DNA of 64,000 bases, from the NCBI GenBank assembly GCA_020736575.1, contig JAGPYM010000011.1, forward strand, positions 124,001-188,000, given 5' to 3'. The stretch is from Thelonectria olida (taxonomy: Eukaryota; Ascomycota; Sordariomycetes; Hypocreales; Nectriaceae). The notes under the pieces were generated by a model that worked only from the letters and a program-made list of their open reading frames with translations, searched no databases and had not been told where the DNA came from. Position numbers and translations under genes: made by a program. Positions 45,616 through 56,529 of this stretch are shown here, one piece after another. The stretch's first letter is position 1. Each line of letters begins with the position of its first letter.

Positions 45616-45668
45616 CTACGCGGACAACGACGTCGGTGTCGCTGTGGAGCGTGTCCAGCTGTCGGCTC
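45566..45668. repeat. Tandem duplication across the RGG-protein stop codon
   Basis: Copy 1 at 45566-45615 (50 nt) and copy 2 at 45616-45668 (53 nt) differ by three substitutions and one 3-nt insertion. Each begins with CTACGCGGAC. On the minus strand the CTA of copy 2 is the TAG stop of the gene, so copy 1 is entirely in the 3' UTR. Confidence 0.85.
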
Positions 45669-48600
45669 CTCGGCTGCGATAGCTCCCGCGTCCACCTCGG
45701 CCAGATGAAGTGCCATGTTCACCACGTGTGCTAGATGTATCCCGTTTGCCTCCTCTGCGCTCGTGTCCGGATCCTCGATGGCGTGGCGAAGATCGTGTGT
45801 GAGAGCCTCGTCCGCCGCGGGTTGCGGAGAACGGGACGGTGACGATCCTGGGCTCGGTCATGCCGGGGAACTGGATCCTCATTGCATTTCCACCACCAAC
45901 AACTTCGGCAGGGAAATAGTAGGGTTCCATAATCGCTGGCTGAACCCAGAATCTCTTCGGCAGGCCCTTAGGCTGTGCCGGCGCCGGCTGCCATGCTGCT
46001 TCGGGTGCCTTATGGGGAAGTCGAATTTGAGGGAGCGATCCCATTTCCTGCTCCTCAAAACACTCTTCCGCCATGGGCTTGCTTACAAGGGCCGTTTGGT
46101 TTGACTGAGCAGGTTGAATTCTTGGAGAGCGAAGAGCAGGGCTAGATCCAGGGAGTGAAACTGTAGCAGAATCTGGTTGAGTGACATGATCCAGCGCGCT
46201 CTTACTGGAAGCATCAACAACAATCGACTTCTGAGTCGGTGGTGACCTCGAGCCGTTCAGAAGGCTGTTGATCCTGTTCTGCCAGGTTTCCTGCGTAGCC
46301 TCTCCGGCGTTCATCGGGGCTCGGTGAGGGCTAAGAGGTGCCCGGGCATCCTTAAAGGGAGGAGGATTGGCCCAAGCAAACTGAGGCCGAGCCTGAGGAA
46401 GCTGTGGAGAGGTCATGGAGGGTGGAAGTTTGACAATCGGCTGAGGTCTGGGCAGAGAAACATGAGGGCGCATAACGTCGCCTTCATATGCCGGGTGTCC
46501 CTCCATTGTAGGAGGTGGCGGAGTTGGCGACTTGGACCGATTTGTATCTAGGGGAGGAGCGTTCTCACTTTGAGCGTCCCTCATGGGGAAAAAGCGGGAG
46601 GGTCGTCCTTGAGAGCTTGTTCCCTTACCTCCCTGTGGTAGGACAGCAGAGTTGCTTCCGCCAACGCCAATAATTCCGGCATTTGCACCAGGTGGCACGT
46701 CGTCCTGAGTAGGCGCAGCGGCATTTGCGCCTCCGGCTCCAACACTGTCCTGTGCAACTGCTCTGTTAGGAGGGCTTCTGACAGCATCTTCACCAGCACC
46801 TCTCCAAGTTCCAGGTCGATGAGACTGGGTTTCAGAGGAGCCAGCGGCTCGCCGAGTACCATCGCCAGGGGCGTGGACTGGGCGCCAAGTCTCCTTGATA
46901 GTGGGCTGAACATCCTCAATGGTCAAACCTCGTTCAGCAAGTTGGCGTTCTCGGTCGGTCCTCTCGGACTGTCTAGCAGCAGACATTTTTTTGTCGTTTT
47001 CGGATACCGATGACACCCACTTGTTCGCAAGATCAGGAGCGGCGCCAGCATATCGAGAAACTCGAGATCCAATCGGTGCAGGAGCTTGCGGTCGGCCTTG
47101 TGACGATTGTCGTGAAGAACTCGGAGGCCCAATAGGCGCCGGGCCTTTACCGCTCTGTGCAGGTGTACTGCCGTCGGTAGGGACACGTACAAGATCAGTG
47201 GTGAAGGTTCCATTACCGAGACCTCGGTCGTTATTAGGAGAGCCCCAGACATTTCGAGCAACTGGTTGAGCACTTCCAGCCCATGAGGAAAATCGCTCCT
47301 GGCGCGAGGCTGAAGCGGCACCCCAGAGATCGGCAGGCTTGGCCTCTTGACTATGCGAAACCCTTCTAGCAGGCGGGCCCCCAGACTCAATATGATGGCT
47401 TGTCTTCGTTGGTGACTCATCCTTGTTGGAGGTAACAGACTTGTCATCTTGCGTTTGTTCTGTGGTCTGGCTCGAAGGGGCGTTGTCTTCCCGTTGCTGA
47501 ATCTGGGTCGGTTGAGAGACTTCGTCATGCTTCGGGGTGCTCTCCTTCTTGTCTGACTTCTTTTCCGGGGCAGGACCTAGTGCATCCAGCTTCTTCTGAA
47601 TGCGCTCTCGTCGTTCAGCTTCTTCGCGGGCTTCCTCTTCTTGGCGACGTTTCCTCGCGAGCTCGATTCGTTCCCGCATTAGCTTCTTCTGATATTCGAG
47701 CTCGTCGGCCATGGGTTGCTGGACTGGCGGGGGTGGTCCTGCAACGGGCTCTGGGGGAGGACCAGAGTGGGGAGTTGCAAAAGCAGCACGAGGGGATGCT
47801 CGGGGCATCCAGCCTGATTGTCTAGGTGGGCCATGAGCAGACACAGAGAGGTTACCTGGAGAGACTGGGCTATCAACGGATCCTGCAAAAGATGTCCGGC
47901 GGGCATTCAAATGCTCAGGTGGTTGCATAGATCCCTCATGGGGCTTGTTCATGCGAGCAAACGATCCACTTCCGCTGCTAACATTAGAGGAACCTCTTCG
48001 TCTGCCAAACGGTGGCTCTTGCGATACTCTGCTCGTCTGGAATGCGCCAGATGGCTCGGGGTATTCGGACTGCTGTGGTCGCTGGAGTAATGACGGGTGC
48101 TGCCTGGGGTGCTGCTCCATACGCATAGAACCACGTCGATCAGATCCAAGTTCGTGGCGTCCAGAGGGGTTGTACAACTCCCGATTGCCATGGGCTCCTT
48201 CTCTCCAACCAGATCGGCTAAAGTCATCGGCTGCAATCTCCTTTGGAGGGGGGGTCATGCCCTTAAGGGGGTGGTCCTTAAACCCGCGTGCAAGCTGGGC
48301 CGGCTCGGCCCCTGGTGAGGCTTTCGCAACAGGAGGAAGAGTTGCCCAAGGAGACTTGACGGGGGCTGGTGGCGCGGGAGGCTTGGCCACCAGAGTTGGT
48401 TTATCCTGAGAACCACTCTTGAGAATCAAGCCCTTGCCGGATGCTAGGCCGCTCGGTTTCGGCAGAGGAGAGCCAACAGAAACTGGAGGCGCCGGGGACC
48501 TTGGCTTTTCAGGAAGTCTGCCCTTGGAGGCAACTGATCCATTATCGGAGAGGGGTGCAGGGGGTTCTTCGTGATGAGGGAAAGTCGTCTTGGTACCGTC

Positions 48601-49586
48601 TCCCCAGGTAATGGCCTCGGGGGCCCAGTCGTCATCGTCGTCGTCGATGTCGGCCCATTTGTTTTGCCCTTGGGCATCTTCCTCTTCAAGGCGATTAGCC
48701 ATGTGAATGCCATACTTTTTTAATTCCTCGTCGGTAAACTTCTTCGGTTCCGGGGCAGGGGCAGCTAGAAATTTCGGTCAGCAAGTCCCGCAATCGACCA
48801 TCCCGAATGCACAACATACGGCGATTCTTGTTCCAGACTACGCTGGCATCAGGTGCAGAACCTGGTTTTCCATTTGCGGCCGACAATCGTGGGGAGGAAT
48901 CGCGAGTACCACTGCCCGTTTTGGCTACCAGTCGGGGTCGAGACGCGGAGAGCATGGCTTGGCCCATCGGAGGAGTGCTAGAGCCGGCAGCTGGTTTTTC
49001 GACAACCTTGGAGGAACCATTGGGGGCATTTGCTTTGGCGGCCAAGAAGGTTTTGTTGACTGACACCGCTTTAAAGGTGGCAGGTTTCTTAACCGACGAG
49101 CCGGTGCGGCCGTGACCTTTGTCGTCATCTTTGCTCTTTGAGCCGTCGGCCCTGGAAGCTTCGGTGTCCGAGCCTCCACTGACAGAAACATCTGCAGAAT
49201 TAATCTGGTCGTCGACGCCGGTTATGTGTTTGTTCTCGATCTCATCGAACGGGCTAGCATTTAGGGATGAGCGGTCGAGGTCGACATTATGGGCGTCGGG
49301 TGCCTAGGTGACATCGGAAAGATGCATTGTTAGCCAAGGTTAATAAGGCTGGACAGGAAACTCAGCTCGGGGCCAAGTCAAAGACCACAAATGGCAACTC
49401 CGCCAGGAAGTACAAGACGAGGGCTCCGAGGAAATGTGAGAGAAAGGGAACAGCGCTCGGAGGGTCAAAGGACTGGGGAAAGCGGCGGCAAAACAAAAAC
49501 AAGGCTGAGGCTGAGGCAAGACTCACAAGCTGTGATTCGGTGGTGGCATCGGCGACTTGGTGCACGGCAGCCTCTGTTGCCATCAT
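45616..49586 (-). CDS. Large disordered RGG-box protein, likely RNA-associated
   Basis: Predicted 1230 aa in three exons, 49527-49586, 48820-49303 and 45616-48764. Intron 1 is long (223 nt, donor GTGAGT, acceptor CTAG); intron 2 joins NKNR to PAPAPEPKKFTDEELKKYG. The protein is almost wholly low complexity: Pro/Ser/Gln-rich, with a conserved-looking N-terminal block (KYGIHMANRLEEED, WADIDDDDDDWAPEAI, WGDGTK), one charged coiled coil (ELEYQKKLMRERIELARKR) and a C-terminal RGG/SRG-rich tail. RGG boxes bind RNA or nucleic acid, and such composition is common in translation and mRNP factors; I do not recognise the orthologue. The first ATG pair (49586/49583) is used as start. Confidence 0.78.
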
Positions 49587-51679
49587 CCGTCGTAAGTATG
49601 CGCCGTTTCGTAGGAGGTGTGAAGAATAGAGCCCTCGTAAACTGATCTCCGGCTTGGTTGCGTAGGAGTCCTTATTGGTGGCCTTGCGCTCAGAGGCTTG
49701 AAGGCGATCCTTTGGGGGGCTTTGCCGTGTGGATGGAATCGTTTTGCGCCGCGGGGCGGGGAGAGGAGATTCGGCCTAGGGTAGTCTCGAAGGGCTTCAG
49801 GGAGAGGCAGGGAGGGTCGAAGGCGGTGACGATGCTGAACAACCGTTTCGCAAGAGATAATGAGATGTGGGAGTGAGGGAAGAGAACCGATCGATCGTCG
49901 GGCGGGGGAAGAAGGACGAGAGCCGTGTGTTTGGTCTAGTTTGCGAGGGCGAAAGGATCGAGGTGTGATGTGGCTGTTGTTGTAGCGCTGAGGTACTCTC
50001 TAGCTTCCCTGCACTGTGCCTGCCCATCACGTATCACTGGCCCACAAAGCCCACTGCCTGCCTCATGTGATAGGGGCCCCGGGGCGTCAGAGCGTTGCCA
50101 TTATGTCAGCAGTGTGTTACCCGACTTAAATCGACCAACCGTCCATCAGCAAAGTCACCAAGGGCAAATGAATTTGGTACCAGTTAACATTGAGTGAACT
50201 TGCAGATTATACAGTGCTTCCGGTTTAGATGCTCGAGTCGAAAACCTAAGGTATGGATATGCCTTTCTGAATACTCATGCTGCCCAGTGTGCATTTGACA
50301 CCAGTGTGCCATGATCATACCAAGTTCCTGGCTCCATAAGAAGTACCTACGAATACGGTGAGAAGCAACTGAGTTACGAAGAAACGTATTAGAACATGAT
50401 CAAAGCACGAAATAAAATGAGCTAAGAGAAAAATTTAATCGGCTGTGTTCAACGGTTCTTCAACGCTCTCAGAGTCGTGTATTGCTCGGCAAGCAAGGTC
50501 GCCTTCGGCCGCCGCAGAACATCGAATGCTAAATATTTACTCTCTGAACCCTGACAGGGACAACGGAATTCTCAACAAAGCAACAACCAGTCTTCGAGAA
50601 GTCTTGATTAACCACTCGCAGCAATACCTTTCCTCAAGTGGAAACAGGTGCCCCCTTCTAGAAATTCACGGCATAGATATTGAGTGTAATTACAAAATCA
50701 GACGGTGCCTCCAATTTTAACGCCTCGCCTCGCCTCGCCGAATGACTGTATCGGCGGCCACCTGACCCAGTCATCGGAGAGCTGTGACTAGCTACCAAGC
50801 ACATCAGGAATATACGAATAACTAGGTGCCTCCAAGCAACGTTGAGTGTTGCAAAATGGGAAATCATGGGACTCTTTGATTCCTCATTTCTCGTGCCCAA
50901 TTCCCTATATCTGAGGCGGGAGACTAAGCGTTGGACTGGTGCAGCTCAATCTGTCACTCGATGAGCTTCCCTCCCTTGCGTCAGCTTAGCCCCAGGCCCC
51001 CAGGAAAGCTTGAGAGCTAAAATGGGTGCACCTCCAGAACAGCACAACTGCAAAAGACGTCTGTTAATCAATACAGTAAAGGTATATATTCTAAGCTCCC
51101 TGTCTATCATTCATTGCTACTCTCCATGTTCTAGTTCATATTCGCTACAAACATTGAGCTTCCCTGGGTCCGTCGGCTCTCAATATCAGACCATCCGCTG
51201 GCCTCCGCAGTGCGGCGGCCGTTGCGGGATGCCATGACGACAACCTGACGAAACCGAAGGTACATAAGAGTTACCTAGATGTGGATAAAATGCTAGTCAT
51301 GTTATTTCTAAAGTGAGTATACCCGCGATCGTGAGTTGAGTTGTCTGTCCGCTTTAGCTTGCATCTATTCTTGGTTGCAAGCCCTGGTTTTGCGGCTCAG
51401 ACCCCGAATCAGAGCCTCAATATCAGCCGCATCGCATCCATCAGTGCCATTGCGATGGCAATCCCAATCCTGGATCAATGTTTTGCACACATCAATCAGG
51501 CCTCACGCCAAAAAATCGAGAACCAGAAACCAAGTGGGAGAAATCCCGCATCACTGTGCGTTGTTTAGAGATACATAGGGAAGCCAAGGCATGCGCGCTC
51601 GACCAGACGTCGTTTATTTCTACACAGCCATTCGTCCTCCGTCTTCCACAATCGTCCAATTATCCAGCGTCACTGTAAT
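49587..51679. other. Intergenic region, 2.1 kb
   Basis: The first ~400 bases are probably promoter and 5' leader of the RGG-protein gene. The rest has low coding signal and short open frames (for example 50445-50720) with no recognised feature, then the 3' region of the ATP synthase gene. Confidence 0.45.
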
Positions 51680-52374
51680 TTAGTGGGCGTTGTTCTTGTG
51701 GTGACCTAAAAGTTGTGCCAGGTTAGTCGAGGTCGAAGCGGTTTCGGAGGGAGCGTTCGGAGATACGTACGGAGGTGGAAGTAGTAGTTCTGGGCGTAGC
51801 CGATGCTGACGAGGAAAACGATGAGGTGAATGATGGCTGCGTTCGTCCGTCAGTAAACCAGATGATGGGCGCAGAGCTGAAGGGAGGGTTCCGTACGCTT
51901 GACAGAGGGGTTCTTGCCAAAGTGCTTCTCCTGGTACTTGCCGAGGATGCCCTTGGCCTTGACCTCGGGGGCGGCACCTCGGGGGAGTTTCTCGTAGAAG
52001 CCGACGACTCGCTGCATGCGGATAGCATCAGGAGCGGCGCCAATGGCCTGTTGTTGATTCAATCCTGTCAGTTTTGCAATCTCTAATCCAAGCTCCGAAC
52101 GGTATCAATTCAATCGTCGGTCGACCGGCATCGCAAAAAAGGCTCGTATCGATGGCATCATTCTCCAAAAACTTCCCAAACAACCATCGTAATTCATCGC
52201 GGGTAGTGTTTGCGTACCTTAGGAGAGGCGACCTATTTTTTTGCACATCCAACATTAGCAACGGAAGCAATCGGAGGACCGGGGGTCCAGGCGCGGGCAT
52301 AACCGAGCAAGAACAGCTCAACTCACCTTGGGGGGAATGAGCGTCGAGAGCGCTCGGCGGGTAACGAAGCTCAT
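51680..52374 (-). CDS. atp17: Mitochondrial F1Fo-ATP synthase subunit f (Atp17)
   Basis: Predicted 101 aa from five exons: 52327-52374, 52218-52232, 51897-52047, 51771-51836 and 51680-51705. The assembled protein begins MSFVTRRALSTLIPPK, then VASPK from a 15-nt micro-exon, AIGAAPDAIRMQRVVGFYEK, LGKYQEKHFGKNPSVK, one membrane helix (IIHLIVFLVSIGYAQNYYF) and HLRHHKNNAH. This is the subunit f layout: a matrix-side amphipathic segment and one helix in the inner membrane, needed for Fo stability and dimerisation. All introns are GT-AG and phase-consistent. It is divergently oriented to a complex I gene 316 nt away. Confidence 0.93.
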
Positions 52375-52690
52375 GATGGGCGAAAGGGGGAATTGCGAAT
52401 TCGAAATGCTTCAATTGTCGCGTTCGGTCCGTCGAGGGTCTGGGTGACGCTCAATTGCAAATGGAGGGCGGGTTTTCTTGTTTCGTTAGTTCGCGAGGTT
52501 TCAGACGCTGCTGGCCGAAAAGCACTCGTCTGGGCCTGTTCGGCAAAACGTCGCTCCGCACCAGCCAATCAGCGACCGCCCGTTCAAGCTTGCTCAACCA
52601 CTCCGACATTATCGCCGCAATCCACCACGCAATTGTCGTCGTCGTCGAAACAACGCCCATTCTCCCAATTGAGAGCCCGTCACCCTCGCA
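52375..52690. promoter_or_regulatory. Bidirectional promoter of two OXPHOS genes
   Basis: 316 nt separate the start codons of ATP synthase subunit f (-) and the complex I NDUFS4 subunit (+). The region must serve both 5' leaders and promoters. No TATA box is obvious; individual factor sites cannot be assigned by eye. Confidence 0.6.
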
Positions 52691-53399
52691 ATGGCCTCAC
52701 TCCGATCCCAAACCGCGGCTCGCATGCTGCGAAGCGCCACCTCGTCCCGCGTCGCCCTCGCTGCCGCTCCTCGCCGCTTCCAGGTCACCTCGGCCCCCGG
52801 CACTGTCCCTGCGGCTCCTAGCACGACCAACGAGCCCGATTACAACATCAAGGCGGACAAGGCTTCCTCGTATGCGAGCTTCGTGTCAATTGACAGGTTC
52901 ACGGCCATGTGCTGATTGATTTACAGCACCTACACCCCAGTCCCCAAGAGCCTCCAGAACGGCAGTGAGGAGATTCTCGCTGCTGCGACCATCTCTGGTG
53001 CCCCCATGGAACTTCAGGCCCGAACCGTCCGGTCAGTTTGATCCTCTACGACCTTCGATATCGATGAGCAGAAATTGACGCATATACAGCATCTATCAGG
53101 AAGTCAAGCCTGCAACTCAATCCGGTGACTGGCGTGGCAAGCGATGGCGTATGGATTGGGACATTCTCCCCAAGGGCCATCGATGGGAGAACCCTCTGAT
53201 GGGCTGGCAGTCCTCGGGTGACTTCATGCAGGGCACCCACATCAACTTCAAGAGCAAGGAGGATGCCATCCATTTTGCCGAGAAGCAGGGCTACGAGTAC
53301 TTCGTCCAAGAGCCCCAGTCGAGGAAGATCTCCCCCAAGGCCTATGCCAACAACTTCCTTTACTCTCCCAAGAAGCTCAAGATGGTCAGAACGAAATAG
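52691..53399 (+). CDS. Complex I NDUFS4-type (21/18 kDa) subunit
   Basis: Nuclear-encoded NADH:ubiquinone oxidoreductase accessory subunit, 197 aa predicted, exons 52691-52869, 52927-53031 and 53090-53399. Introns are phase-consistent (joins ASS/TYTPVPKS and TV/RIYQEVKP). The first ~35 residues are Arg/Ala/Ser-rich without acids (MASLRSQTAARMLRSATSSR), a mitochondrial presequence. The NDUFS4 domain is clear: RIYQEVKPATQSG, W-rich RWRMDWDILPKGHRWENPL, MGWQSSGDFMQG, FKSKEDAIHFAEKQG and YANNFLYSPKKLK. It acts at the matrix-arm N-module interface. Confidence 0.94.
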
Positions 53400-53842
53400 A
53401 TGGCATGTTTTCAGTTGCGAGAACAGGATGGACGGCATGTTGTAAATAAACTCTTTTTTGTCTCAAGACGCAATGGTTATAGGATTGAAACCGAACGACT
53501 CGAACATCCTTGAGCATCGGACCAGATTTGGTCCACGGGATGACACCAGTGAAATCGAAGTAGATACGTAGGTAGACACCTATATGATTCTGGCAGTGAT
53601 CCACTTCTTGGTTCAATTCCACCAGGTGGATGAGTCTGACAATCTTCAGACATGAGGTTGTGCACATGCTCATCGTACATCTACGTCCCTTCCTGAACGC
53701 CATCGGAGAATTCCTGTTTGTCTCCGGGTATCCTGTCCCTCTTTGGGGCACACGAACGCCAAATATCAAGGTAAAAACAATAAGCAACGCTAACTAAGGC
53801 AATGACACAACGCCCCCTCATCATACCAATATCCCATAAAAG
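53400..53842. other. Convergent intergenic region
   Basis: 3' UTRs of the NDUFS4 gene and GID8. No gene seen. Confidence 0.45.
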
Positions 53843-55057
53843 CTAAGTCGTAATCATTGGCTCGTGATCATTCTCCGAGGGAGATCGTCTGCTGCTTGAA
53901 TCCGCCTCTTCCGAGTTGAGGCCAATGTCGAGGCGCTCGGGAATCGTCTTGCCCTTATCGCGTGCGACATTTTCAGCCCACACGCGCATCCGAACAAGCT
54001 GGCGAATGGCAGCTTCCCGTCTTTGGGATTGTCTCTCTAGGATGGCCCGATTAACATTATCGGCCACCTCCCGACGCAGGTCGGGGTGTAGTAGCGCAGC
54101 AAGCCGGGGCTCAAGTGAGTCGGCAGGGAACAACAAAAGAGCCATGGTCCTCTCTAGGTCTTCCAAAAACTTGGGGTTGGTGGGTGCCCTTGGCCCCAGT
54201 TGCTCTGTAGCAAATTTCAAGGCAGGGGTAATATCTCCGCCAGTGACACTGCAGGTGCGAATGAGCTCAACGAGCTGAAGTCGCAACAGAGCAAAGTGGA
54301 GCGATTTGTCTTCGTCTAGAATCTTTGCAACGTGTTAGGCCAGGCATTGAAAAGAACAGTGCAAAAAAGATGTGAATGGAAGTTGGATAAATCATAAAAA
54401 AGTGGTTGTTCCTCATCAAAGGCCTGAAGGCTCTATGAGTGGTGCATGTAAAACTCGTGTTCTAATCATGTGGGACGGTTGTAGTGTGAGAAGAGAAGAG
54501 AAGATGCATACCTCAGGGTCAAGATCATTCAATGCCTCGATGGCAGTCTGGATGTTTCCACCGTGTATAGAATTTTGAATCTCTTGCCGAGCTCGTACGG
54601 AAGAAGTTTCCTGCTGCGGCTGGAGGTTGGCTTCTTTTGAGAAGTTTGCGGCGGCATTGGGATAGCCCTCCATCGTCAGGTAGTCCAAGATGAGGGCATT
54701 AATGTCACTGTTGATCTGTTTAGCGTTTGTCGTGTGATAGATAACGGCAAGAACAGAGTGGTGTGAGGCAAGGATCAGAAAAAAAGAAGATTGATATCGT
54801 GTTTTCCGCATTATATGCTAGGAGAGATTCCCATTGATATAGCATTCATCAGGTCACCAGGGTATTGGGCAGGGTGAGAAAAGTCGGAAAGTGGAGTAGT
54901 CTAGTTGCTTACCTCTTGGGACACTTGATCTCGCCAACCTGCCTGTTAAAGGCATGTTTGACAGGAGTTGCGGTGGAAGCGGAAGACGTCTGAATGAATC
55001 GTCAGCGGCTGAGGGAATTGCTGCAGAGGTTTTGGGCCTTCGCCAGGGACGTACCAT
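53843..55057 (-). CDS. gid8: GID/CTLH E3 ligase subunit GID8 (LisH-CTLH-CRA)
   Basis: Predicted 251 aa. Exons 55055-55057 (ATG only), 54913-54989, 54512-54707 and 53843-54322. The assembled N-terminus is MTSSASTATPVKHAFN, and the join CPK/SDINALILDYLTMEGYP restores the LisH motif of Gid8/TWA1. The CTLH segment follows (QEIQNSIHGGNIQTAIEAL), then ALLRLQLVELIRTC, and the CRA-like C-terminus contains LEDLERTMALLLFP and LRREVADNVNRAIL. In yeast Gid8 is a scaffold of the GID ubiquitin ligase that removes gluconeogenic enzymes. The start relies on an exon containing only the start codon, with donor GTACGT and branch GCTGAC; translation from another frame gives no Gid8-like N-terminus. Confidence 0.9.
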
Positions 55058-56529
55058 GGTGATGGCTGGGTCCGGAGGAGAGTTGGACCAAGCTTGCTCT
55101 TCCAGTGTCTGGATGAGGCGGAGGATGGAAGGTGTGAAGGACGAAGCCGTGGCTGGGAACGCAGGCTGGATTACGTGATTCAGCGCATCTGTGTCGTTGA
55201 GAAGAGAGCCAGCCTCTTGTCGATAAGGAGGGCTCGAGTCAAGAAGAGCGCCCTGGGAGTTGGAGGAGGAAAGAAAGAAAGAAGGGAGGAATGTTGGAGG
55301 AGAAGTGATTTGGGGAAAAAGGTAAAAGAGCCGCGCCAGGTTTTCGTAGCTCGGGCGGAGCTGCTGGGGGCTAGGGGTTGGCAAGCCAATCACGTGGCTG
55401 GTAGCTTGGTTGGAGTTGAAGCTGATTGCTTTGAGCGGTGCCTGAGGATGCAACCAGCCGGGACCTGACACCGGAAGAGCCACAGCTGGCCAACAGACAT
55501 GGAAGCTCCAGCCCCCGCGACGAGTCTATCAGAGCAGAGGATACAAGAATAGAATTAACCAGAGGTTGGGAATATCATACGTCAGCGTTCGACATGTGGG
55601 CAAGATTCTACAATGGATAGATGTCACCTAGACAAGTTTTCGTGCAATCGTGCCTGAAGGGTCCATCGATCTTGACAGCTGCACGAGGTTAAAGAGAAGA
55701 ATTGCATTTCAGTTACATGGTCATCCGCCTCGTTCAAGCCTCGGATGCCAGAGCTTATTTAATCCTGGGGTTCCAGCCCAAGCCACACATAACCCCATTC
55801 ACACAAGGATCACGCCGCCCGTTCACGAATCAGCGTAACTGCTAAGCTTGCGGTCATAGGTCATCATCTCCAAGACCCCGGCACAGTGCTTATCTCGTCG
55901 ACACAACGAGAGAATAGAGTCAAGTTCAGCGGCGTCTAGCTCGCCTACTGCACTTGGCTCCGTCCGGGTACCTTTATTGCCCTGTCTGGCCCTTGCTATA
56001 CTTTCGCCCGCCCACCGGGTACCGCCGTCTTGCGACTCAGCTGCACGCGGCGGTTTTAGAACAAAACCGCCATCCTTCATCAAGCATCCCGCACACCTGT
56101 TCACCTGCGTCCCTTTCTCCCTTTTCCAACTTGTCTTCCTTCTTGGAGGCATCTCGTGATAACATCGTCTCTCTTCTCGTCATCGTGCTCTCCATCTATT
56201 TATTTATCCCTCTCTCGCTATCTCTCGGCTCTTCTTTGTGGATACTCGGCCCAACCCCAAAAGGCAGCCCACTCCTCACAACCGTAACCTTTCCCTTGCT
56301 GTTTACTCCATACGAATAACAGCCGCTGAACAACCTGGTGCTCTCAGTGACGGGGACAAGGGCTGCTCTGATAACCCGGACGCAATGCAACAGGCTGTTC
56401 ACTTCTAAATGAAAGAGCCCCCATAAAGAGCCCCCAAATTCTCACGTCCCCACCTCGCCTCGTACTCCTCCACCTCGGTATAATTCTTCAGCGCCCAACC
56501 ACAGCCGCCACGAGCCTCCGCCGCCCATC
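55058..56529. other. Divergent intergenic region, 1.5 kb
   Basis: Promoters and 5' leaders of GID8 (-) and URK1 (+). It contains pyrimidine-rich tracts near 56060-56240 and 56450-56520, typical of fungal 5' leaders. No gene seen. Confidence 0.5.

Noticed and set aside
49797..50030. 77-codon minus-strand frame upstream of the RGG gene
   Set aside because: Ser/Pro/Thr-rich sequence in the probable 5' leader, with no homology signal.
55094..55468. Open frames upstream of GID8 on both strands
   Set aside because: They are long because of purine/pyrimidine bias in the leader region; no domain or conserved start.
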